From the NCBI GenBank assembly GCA_016806645.1, contig JACSYO010001270.1, positions 1 through 64,000 of the forward strand: 64,000 nucleotides of DNA. The letters are read 5' to 3'. Source of the stretch: Ophiodon elongatus (lineage: Eukaryota > Chordata > Actinopteri > Perciformes > Hexagrammidae). The translations under genes and the position numbers were made by a program. The notes below the pieces were generated by a model. That model was not told the origin of the DNA. It saw nothing but the letters and a program-made list of their open reading frames with translations, and did no database searches. Of the stretch, positions 48,200 through 59,711 are shown piece by piece. Every line of letters starts with the position of its first letter. Position 1 is the first letter of the stretch.

Positions 48200-51100
48200 T
48201 TAGGATTCTGATTTCCACTCATTTAGTTTCTTTTATTTGTTACTTTTATTGTCTTTTAAAAACAATTAAATAAACTTCACTTGATTCTTGACGTTTTATT
48301 TGAAGTATTTGAAAATCACTTCAACAATGAAGCTGATATAGATTTAGATTACTACTAGATGTATTTACACTAAACACTATTTGTATCACTTATAATTTTC
48401 TTTTTAGATATATTTGTGTTCTCTACAGAGTATTTTATTTAAATGTCACATTTCTGTTTTTTGTCACAGGCTAGCGTTGTGTTGAGATCATTATTCAGCT
48501 CTTTATTTACATTATTCGGCTCTTTATTTACATTATCCGGCTCTTTATTTACATTATCCGGCTCTTTATTTACATTATTCAGCTCTTTATTTACATTATT
48601 CAGCTCTTTATTTACATTATTCAGCTCTTTATTTACATTATTCGGCTCTTTATTTACATTATTCAGCTCTTTATTTACATTATTCAGCTCTCTATTTACA
48701 TTATTTGTATGTTGAACCACACCCATCAGATGTTATTTACTGTTATGTCATCTATCTGATTTGTTTTATATTGTTATTGCATTTACTGTTTCTGTTTTTA
48801 CCATGTAAATTGCTTTTTAAGTGCCTTTTAAAGCGCCGTACAAATAAAAACCACGACAACACAAGTCTCGCAGTTTACCGATTACTGAAAGTAAAAACTG
48901 AATTAGACGTCATGGCGGTGCTGTGTGGGTTTTATATCACGGCTATGAACCAATCAGATTGCTTGATTTGAGCCACGTGTTTTATGTAAAGTTCAAAAGC
49001 AGTCCTTTGAGAACCTTTAGTAATATCATTGATAAAACCACTCAACGCTGCTTTAAACAGGCGCGTGAGGAGGACTTCACAAACCCTCCAGCAGGGGGAG
49101 CTATCAGCTGACACAACGCTTCATTCATACACTCATGACGTCACTGAAAATGGAAAACCTTGGCAGAAACTAGAAAAGCTTCACGATGAATCAAAGCCGT
49201 GACTGGGGCTTGTTTTTTTTTAATTTATGTATGAATGTGTTTGTGTTACTGTCTCTTTAAATCCCGTCTCACCTTTCTGGACCTTGTCGCAGAGCAGGTA
49301 GACCTCCTCTCCTCCGCTCACGCAGCCGGCCGTGCGATCCATCCTCACGATCTTCAGGTTGGAGGCGTTCGGAGCCTCTGAGGGGAGGAACACACAAACA
49401 CAGCGGGTCGGTCAGCGGAGAGGACAAAAGGCCGAGGGTTCGATTCCCCGGTCATGAAGAAAAACGAGCGTGACAGTAAGAGACAGTAGAGGTATAAATG
49501 CAGCTTTAGTACTAGAATCCCTTCATCATTTCAATCCTGTTAAGACATTTGTGTGAAAGCGTCATAAGAAATCTTGAGTTGTGGCAAACGAGATCACAGT
49601 GACCTTTGACCCCCAAAATCAAATCAGTTCATCCTCGAGTCTTAGTGGATGTTTGGGCAGAATTAGAAGAAATTGTCTCAAGGTGCTCCTGAGATATGTG
49701 TCCACGGAAATGGGACGGACAGACGGAAGGACAGAAGGCTGGAAGGAAGGACAGAAGGCTGGAAGGAAGGACGGAAGGCTGGAAGGAAGGACAGAAGGCT
49801 GGAAGGAAGGACGGAAGGCTGGAAGGAAGGACGGAAGGCTGGAAGGACGGACGGAAGGCTGGAAGGAAGGACGGAAGGAAGGAAGGACGGAAGGCTGGAA
49901 GGAAGGACAGAAGGCTGGAAGGAAGGACAGAAGGCTGGAAGGAAGGACGGAAGGAAGGAAGGACGGAAGGCTGGAAGGAAGGACAGAAGACTGGAAGGAA
50001 GGACAGAAAGAAGGACAGAAGGCTGGAAGGAAGGACGGAAGGCTGGAAGGAAGGACAGAAGGAAGGACGGAAGGCTGGAAGGAAGGCTGGACGGACAACC
50101 CGAGAACATAATGTAACATAACGTAATGTATAACACCGGTCATGCCTGTTGCCTGTTGCCGGTCGTGCCTGTTGCCGGTCGTGGCTGTTGCCTGATCATG
50201 GCTGTTGCCTGATCATGGCTGTTGCCTGATCATGGCTGTTGCCTGATCATGGCTGTTGCCTGTTGCGGCTGTTGCCTGTTGCCGGTCATGGAGGCAAATT
50301 CACAACTATTTTTTGTCAAACAACATATTAGTTCATATTCTGCTTCGATCCAGATTCGTTGGCGTTTAGCTTTTAAAACCCGACGTGTTCACGGATGTTT
50401 ACGTTCTAAAGGATCACATTCACATTCACATTCATATTCACATTCATATTCACATTCACATTCATATTCACATTCACATTCACATTCGAGGGAAATGATC
50501 AGAATTAGCATATAAAGCCTCGAGTTCTGACCGAACACCTGAGCGGACCAACAGAAGACACGAGGCCTCTGGCCATAAAAATACATAAAATATGTTCTTT
50601 ACAGTTTAACCTGACGATTCCTCTCCGACCTACATTCATGAAGCCCTTCGCCTCAGTTCCTCTTCGTACAGAAGATTTAAATAAAGAGCTGCGTTTGAGT
50701 CTGGAGTCTAAAGTGAAAGTGCAGCTCGGTGGTGGAGTGATGGTTTTCGGTTCAGACAGGAAGCTGCAGAGGAGGGAAATGAAACCAGGCGACCCGACAA
50801 GACTTCACAGAGATCCTCAGGCCGATCGCAGCTCAGAGCTGAAGACAGGAAGTAGACCGGAGAGAGTTCAAGTCCATCCACACGGAGGACATCTTGTTCT
50901 GTAGAAGGACAGAAGCTCCTCCAGGACCAGAGATGTGATGGACCGGCTGTTTCAGGGTTCAGTAACAAGGGTTCAATAACTAGGGTTAAATAACCAGGGT
51001 TAAATAACCAGGGTCCAGTAACCAGGGTTAAATAACCAGGGTCCAGTAACCAGGGTTAAATAACCAGGGTCCAGTAACCAGGGTTAAATAACAAGGGTTC

Positions 51101-53365
51101 AATAACTAGGGTTAAATAACCAGGGTCCAGTAACCAGGGTTAAATAACCAGGGTCCAGTAACCAGGGTTAAATAACCAGGGTCCAGTAACCAGGGTTAAA
51201 TAACCAGGGTCCAGTAACCAGGGTCCAGTAACCAGCACCGATCCAGGACAGGAGAGCCGTCCTGAGTTCTGAACACGACTTATCATTAGTTTATTTAATC
51301 AACTGATCTGTAAAACTGAAACCAGGCTGAGACCTTAAACCAGTCTCTGATCTTAAACCAGTCTGGGACTTTAGACCAGTTGCACGCACCAGTAAGGTGC
51401 AGCAGCCTGGAGGCCTCTCTAGATCCTGAAAGCCTCTCTAGATCCCGGAGGCCTCTCTAGAGCCCGGAGGCCTCTCTAGATCCCGGAGGCCTCTCTAGAG
51501 CCCGGAGGCCTCTCTAGATCCTGAAAGCCTCTCTAGAGCCCGGAGGCCTCTCTAGATCCCGGGGGCCTCTCTAGAGCCCGGGGCCTCTCTAGAGCCCGGA
51601 GGCCTCTCTAGATCCCGGAGGCCTCTCTAGATCCCGAAAGCCTCTCTGTCCGGGAGGCCTCTCTAGAGCCCGGAGGCCTCTCTAGATCCCGGAGATCCCG
51701 GAGGCCTCTCTAGATCCCGGAGGCCTCTCTAGAGCCCGGAGGCCTCTCTAGATCCTGAAAGCCTCTCTAGATCCCGGAGGCCTCTCTAGAGCCCGGAGGC
51801 CTCTCTAGATCCTGAAAGCCTCTCTAGAGCCCGGAGGCCTCTCTAGATCCCGGAGATCCCAGAGGTCTCTCTAGAGCCCGGAGGCCTCTCTAGATCCCGG
51901 AGATCCCGGAGGCCTCTCTAGAGCCCGGAGGCCTCTCTAGAGCCCGGGGGCCTCTCTAGAGCCCGGAGGCCTCTCTAGATCTCGAAGAACTCTCTAAATC
52001 CTGAAGAACTCTCTAGATCCCGGAGGCCTCTCTAGATCCTGAAAGCCTCTCTAGAGCCCGGAGGCCTCTCTAGATCCTGGATGTGTTGAGACTCACTGCT
52101 GTCGTAGATCGGTTCGGAGACGACGGGCTCGAGTCGTCTGGAGAATCCTCCGTCACTGTTGGGGAGGAAGGCGGTGAACATGAGCCGCACCACGCTGAGG
52201 TCCATCTCTTTGGCCTGGAGAGACGCGGCGTTGCAGATCACACTGCGCTGGTGCTCTGGGGGGGAGACGGAAAATAAAGAAGACAGATGGTTCGTCTGAT
52301 AAAAACTATTTTAGAAAAGTGAGGACATTTTGAAAAAATTATTTTCGGAAATTGAGAAATTATTTTCCTAAAATGATTTTTTTCAAAATGTTCTTAAAAA
52401 AAAAAAAAGAAAATTCCCACCAAAATGTCCTCAATTTCCTAAAATGTTTTTTTTTTATTCCTCACTTTCTTAAAATGTAAAAAAATAAATCCTCACTTTC
52501 CTAAAATGTAAAAAAAAAATTAAAACAAAATCCCACCAAAATGTCTTCATTTTCTAAAGCTTTTTTTTATTCAACACTTTCTGAAAATTTTCTTAAAAAA
52601 AATTAAAAATTCCCACCGAATTCTTTTTTAAATGTTCCCAGTTTTTCCAAATGTCCTCACTTTTCTAAAATATTCTCAAAAGAATTCAAATAAAAAATTC
52701 CTACCAAAACGTCTTAATTTGCCAAAATGTCCTCAATTTTCTAAAATATATTTTTTTTAATTCCTCACTTTCTTAAAATGTTCAATTTTCTTTTTATTCC
52801 TCACTTTCCTAAAATGTTCTAAAAAATAAAATAAAAAATCCCACCAAAATGTCTTCATTTTCTAAAATGTTCTTTTTTTAATCCTAACCTTCTTAAAATG
52901 TCCCAAGTTTTCCAAAACTTTCTATTTTTTTTTTTATTCCTCACTTTCTTAAAATGTAAAAAAAAAAAAAAAAGAAATTCCTCACTTTCGTAAAATTTTC
53001 TAAAATGTTCTTACTTCCCTAAAATATCCTTTAAAAAAAATACAAAAATTTCCACCGAAATGTAATTTTTTCTAAATGTCCTCACTTTCCTAAATAATGT
53101 CCCCTCCTTCAAATATGTCCTCTCAAGGTCACGAGTTCACGAGTACACACACACACACACACACACCGGTGAGCTCTCGGGGGACTCGGACTTCCCCCTG
53201 CATGGCGTCGATTTCGGGGTGGATGCAGACGCCACAGTTGTATCCGAGCCGGAAGGCCTCCACCATCCGCTCATCCAGAGTCTTGGCCACGTTCTTCTTC
53301 GTCACATGGAGGATGCCCAGGTTGGGAAAACTACAACAAAACACACCTGTGAGTCTCACACACCT

Positions 53366-53419
<54 letters not shown>

Positions 53420-55185
53420 TCCTGCAGACCTGATGTTGGAGTCTTTGGGCTGCAGGTCAGTGATGCAGATCCCTTTGTCGCACTGCTTCCCCACCAGGCT
53501 GTGGGCGTGGAGCTGAGGGTGGGGGCTCAGCGCCGTCACCAGCTGGACCACCACCCGGGCCGGACCCTGGTAGTTACTGATCTGAAACACGCATCAGCAT
53601 TCAATACGTTAGAAAACACAGCGCTTCAAACGGAGTCTTCGGTGTTTTTTATTCCACACTTTTTTTTTTATTGTCAAAACCTGGCGCCTACATTACCCAC
53701 AATGCAACTCAGTTACCGGCTAACGCTGTTGCAGCCTCTCGCCTGCTGCAGAGACGAGTGAGGTCTGGGAGAAGGACTTCTTTCTAACTCCATCCTCCAG
53801 ATGTGTTGTGTATTAATTAATGCAGATTAATGAGTTTCCCTATGGCTCATTGAATATTATTAACTGATGTGGATCGTCTTCTTGCTCGAGTCAATTAATA
53901 CATCAATCAACAGAAAATTAAACAACGACGATGTTATTCAAACCTTGTTTACACAAAATAAATTGTGAATTCTGTAGTTTCTCCATTAGAGCTCTCTCAG
54001 AGAAACAGACTTCAGCCAGAAATTAATTAATTTAACTCCCAATTTTGAATCTATTTCCTAATTAATTTGGTGGGTTGATAAAATCTGTGATTTCTGTAAT
54101 AAAACATGGATGCCTGAATTTTTATTTAAATTTTTTCCTGTTTGCATTTCTTTTTATTAGTATTATTATTCCCTTTGTATGCGTTTATTTTTATTTATTT
54201 AATCTTTATTATTGTCTGACAAACCTAACTTATGTATCTATGTATAATGTTAAAATATCTAAATGAATAAAAATTGAAGTGACAAAAAAATAACTGGATA
54301 TTCTTAAAAAACAGACTTTTAAAATAATCTGCCTCTTTAACACTCAAGTCTTTATTTTACTGATAAATCACCATCCTTACATTAAAGACCACCAACCTCA
54401 GCTTCCATTCAAAGACGTGTTAAGATTTATGAATATAGATTAAAATCTGATTACAGATTACTTTAAAAACAAAATCAGATCACAACTGGAGGTCACTGCA
54501 TTTATAATTCCAGTGGAACTGAAAACCAAACGATGTTTTTATCCATCTGGATTCTTCTTCTTGTTGGCAGTTCATTATATTTCCTGTTATTGTCCCCGAA
54601 GCGTCTCCCAACATTAATGATTTACATGTTATCTCATACTGTGGTACCGAACTGTTTTACATAAAGGAAATCAGATTTAAAAAAAAACACACTGTGTTCC
54701 TGTTTCTAGAGTGTGTGTGTGTGTGTCTTTCTTTGCAGTAACGTTGCAAACTGACTGAAATAAACACGAGCACCACTTCCTCTTCCCGGTTCCTGTCGGC
54801 CAATCGAATCGCTCCGTCACACAAACCCAGTTCCTAGAAACACGGAGAGTCGCTGCCGGTTTTTAAAATGGTTTCCTGGTTTTAACATGTTCACCGACAG
54901 AGACTAAAAAACCTTCTGGCGAAACACGAGCTCTTGTATTTATTTCCGCTCTGTGCGTAGGTCCTCGTGTGTGATCTATGTTTTGTTGTCACTCATTTTA
55001 AATCCATAAAAAGCTAAATGTCCAAAAACTTGAGCATTAAAAATTCACCTGAAAGTATTTCAATAAAGAAAATACGCTGCAACGATCTCTACACACCTGT
55101 CAGTGTGGGAGTTTGTTTGTTTATTTGTTTGTATGAAAAAAAAATATATAAATAAATATATATAAATAAATATATATATAAAACA

Positions 55186-55228
<43 letters not shown>

Positions 55229-55341
55229 TAAAGAAAATATATATAAATATAAATAAGTATAAATATATATAAATAAAAATAAATATATATAAATAAAAAT
55301 AAATATATATATATATATAAATACATATAAAATAAAAATAT

Positions 55342-55375
<34 letters not shown>

Positions 55376-57089
55376 AATATATAAATATATATATAAATAT
55401 AAATATATATATAAATATATATATAAATATAAATATATAAATATATAAATATATATATAAATATATAAATAAATATATATATAAATAAATAAATAAATAT
55501 ATACATACATATAAATAAATATATACATACATATAAATAAATATATACATACATATAAATAAATACATATAAATACATTTTTTTTTTATTAGGAAAAAGG
55601 TAAAGAAAAAGATATTTCTCTCTTGGCTACAGTTCGTTTATGCCTCACATACAGGTGCTCTTTGGATTCTTCAGGTGAATTGATCTCGTGAAGAGCTCAT
55701 TGCATGGGTTGAGTACAAGGACTCTAAAAAAGTAAACATTGCAACCACACGAAGTGGACGTGGTCGTTATGACGTCACTCATTGGTTTGAGGATGTTTCG
55801 AAGCCTCGAGTTCGGAAATTTAGCCATCGCCATCTTGGATTATGGTCGTCGCTGTGTTGTTTTTTACAACCAGTGAACAGGAAGTGACCATATATGGACT
55901 GAGGAGGATGTAGAGACCTGTCAATCACCTTGTAGCCCCGCCCCTAAAGCATCCCCTGCTTTATGGTCTGTTTGACTCTAAATGGACCATAATTTACTAA
56001 ATGAACATCATGCTGTATTGAAGAAGACTTGAAACTAGAGATTGAGACATAAACTCATGTTTACAATGTTTACTGAGGGAATAAATCAAGAGAGAAGTAG
56101 AGTCATTTCTATAGACTTCTATACAACCAGAGGAGTCACCCCCTGGTGGTCAGGAGAGAGAATGCAGCTTTAACACATGAAGCTTTGACTTCTATACAAC
56201 CAGAGGAGTCTCCCCCTGGTGGTCAGGAGAGAGAATGCAGCTAAAAGGCACACTGGGATTTGTGTAAAATCAAAAAGCCTTTATTTTAGATGGCAAAATG
56301 TATTCAAAACGTCCAGCGAGTTGAGACCGGTCACAATATTCCTTTGATTAGTTTTTTTTTTTTTCAAGGAGACTTGCAATGCTTACTTCTTTGAGACCAT
56401 AAAATAGTTCTTCCCATGCAATGAGCCCGTCACAAGATGAATGTTAAACAGTTCCATCTTTCTGGTGAGAGAGTCATTGTCATTATTACGCAGAAATATG
56501 GTGGACGAAAGCAAGTGTTTGAGAAACTTTTTATTAAACCACGTAATAATTAACTGCTCACATTAGTTTGTAACGGCTAGTTGCTGCCTACATAGAGGGA
56601 TTAGTTAGAAAGGTTATTTATCATTTATCAGCATTAACGCTGACAACCAGTCGGGTAACGGTTTAATTTAGTTTGTCCAAGTGCACTTTGGGAAAAGTAG
56701 TAAATCAATAACTGAGTGAAAATTATCTTTAAGTAGAAAACAGCCACAAGAAATGAGTCCAGAAACATTAATGGAAAAATGTTGCTGAGCGGAAACATTT
56801 TTTTTCTCGTGTCAGCATTCCGGCCACAAAGAGTCGTGTGAACGAGAAGTAGACCGGCGATGACGCGTCGGTCACCCCAGAGGGTTAAAAAGTTGCGTCA
56901 GTGTTTCTGGAGCAGAGTGGGCGCTCGCTCAAGAATATTACACCTCTGATGTCTCGACTACCAGATGAAACCCAACGCCTTTCCTGTTGGTGACGCCACT
57001 TCCTTGTAATTACATGTGGGCATCGAGGGAGGAAATTCCCAACAGACATGAAACAGCAGAGGTGTGTGTCTCTCTCTCTGTCTGTGTGT

Positions 57090-57135
<46 letters not shown>

Positions 57136-59616
57136 CCGGGCAGGTCCAGACAAGCAGCGGCGTCTGAAACCCAAAAGCTGAACCTGCTTCTTTGACTTCC
57201 ACAGCTATTAAAACTAAAAAACACAAAGCTCTACATTATTCCAACATATTAGTATTTATTTATTAGCAAAACTTGTAGAAAGTTTGAATTTGGCATTTTG
57301 AACATAAGCTGACTTAAACTCACGTCTAATTAAACATTCAAATGCTTTGTGTGTGTTCTTTGTGTTTAAAGCAGACAAAGATCGTTAGTAATCTACTCTT
57401 TTAGAGTCAGATTCCAGTGTTTATGTACAAAAGTCACAATTTATTGAAGCTAGAATTACCAAATAAATAATCTGCTTCAACCCACATTTGATAATAAATA
57501 ATTAATATTAACACAGTTTACATTTAATAAACCCACAATAACACAAATGGTTCAGACATTCAAAGCCTCAAAAGAAGCTTTGAATGTTAATAAATAAATA
57601 ATATAAATAAAAAAAGCCATGCAAATTCATTTTTCATTATTATTTTTCATTAATAATTATTAAAAAAAAAAAAGAGTATTCCAGTATTTAATGCAGAGAG
57701 CATGTTACGGTAACTGGTGATGTTTGATAAATCTTTATCTCTAATTTTTATTGTCGTGTAATATCATTTTATTGCCCAACTTTACTAAACATGTCCTCTG
57801 AAAGTAAACAGCACTGGTTTCATGACTCATAAAAACAGTTTCATGTAAATATTTGAGACTTCAGTCATTTTGTTTCACTCAAAAGAAACTCAATTCAGAA
57901 TAATTTCCAAAAAACACTTCCTGTAAGTTCCCCCAAAAAAGATAACTAAAGAAATGTGTTGCTAATTTTAATTACCCAATTCTTTTATTGTGAAATTTGT
58001 AAAGATCCCAAAACGCAGAATTCAACATTTACGAAGAATAAAGTCAATCAAAAAGAAAAATAATCACATATCTGATAAACGTGTCCTCACAGAGACTTAG
58101 TGAGTCAGAGACCTCTTCATCATCATCATCATCTTCATCTTCATCTTCCTCACAGAACAACTGGAGGGGTTTTCCCACTCTGCAGCCTCGACATGCACAT
58201 TCATCCGACGCGACGCAAAAACTAAAAACACGACGAGACAAAAGACTTCCTGCTTCGCTCCGACGACTTAAATAAACAATAAATATCTAACGTTTGTTTA
58301 TTTATATTGTTTGATGACATGATTTCTTCACACGGCCAGATCAAAACATATGTTTATATAAAATGCAGATTTTTTTTGTATTTATTTAATTGAGTGACTA
58401 AATGTTTCTTCACCCAGGTGAGACGGCATACGTTCCATTTAAATTACTTTTCCAATTTATAAAAAAAAAAAATGCCCTTTGAGGATAATTTAAAAATTAC
58501 TAAATTATTTTGCACGTTTCTTTCCGGAAGAATCCCACAAATAACTGAATCCAGAATGAAAAATAAACAATCTCACACCTCTGGCAGATTGTTATTATAA
58601 AGATGTTACGAGTGACGGGAGATTTCTTAATTGTTTAAATAACTTTAAATGATCAATTAATCATTAAAAGTAATTTTTCTATTTTAAAAAAAATGGCATT
58701 TTCAGCCTCAAAGATGGAAATTTCCTGCTTTTAAATCAGATTAAACTCAATATTTAACAAAAAAAGACATTTAAAAGACATCACCTTTAATATCTGTCTC
58801 TATTTTCTGATATTTTCTGGATCAAACGAGATCGATTCATCAAGAAAACAACCTGCAGACTGATCGATAATGAAAACAATGGTAAGTTGCAGACACAGAA
58901 CATGTGTTGGGACGCGTCTAAAGCCTGGACTGGTATTTCTTCTTTAAAGCCTGAATGCAGACGGAGCGGCGGACAGGAATCTGGGGATTCCCGTCTCCTC
59001 TGGTTTGAGCTTCAGACTCCAAACATGAAATAAAACTCAGCAGGAGGTCGTCCGATGTGCACGAGAGGTTTACGGAAGATTCGGTTTAAATAAAACAATA
59101 AATCAATACGTTTATATACATAATTTATAAAAATTATCCTCAAATCTCCGTCTTCCTGGAGCTCGTATTTTAAAGTATAGATCAAATTTAAACCATCGTA
59201 ATTCTTTTAAAGTCTGAATCAACGTCAGGATTAGATCGAGCAAATAAGACAATTCGACCAAAAGTAAATAAATAAAACAATAAAACAATAAAAAGGTTAA
59301 TTTCCCAACTTTCAGCTGTTCGTCAGTTAATTATAAAAGGTCCAGAAAAACTCATCAAATAATATCTGTGTTGATCCCAGAGGGTGAATCCATCACAAAG
59401 ACATAAATAAATATAATAGTTAGAGGTAAATTAAACTAGAATAAGAAGAGAAGCAACAATAGAAACTATACGAGAGCAATTTAGGACGAGTCATGAGTGT
59501 GTTTCGTAAAACAAAGAGACACAAAAATATAAATATATAAAAATTAATATATATTTTGGTACGAACTTTAAAAGAAGACTCGAGGTTGTGTGTTCTCAGA
59601 TCTCAGCATAGTTGAA

Positions 59617-59711
<95 letters not shown>

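Noticed and set aside
48439..48726. NNVNKEL heptad-repeat protein (minus) or SLFTLF (plus)
   Set aside because: A 21-bp repeat is open on both strands. It lies in an nfkb1 intron with no splice signals fitting the gene.
49581..50143. Frames of 140-176 aa with KEGRKAGRKD or LPSFLPAF repeats on both strands
   Set aside because: The 20-bp minisatellite is open in several frames on both strands at once, which marks it as repeat and not coding.
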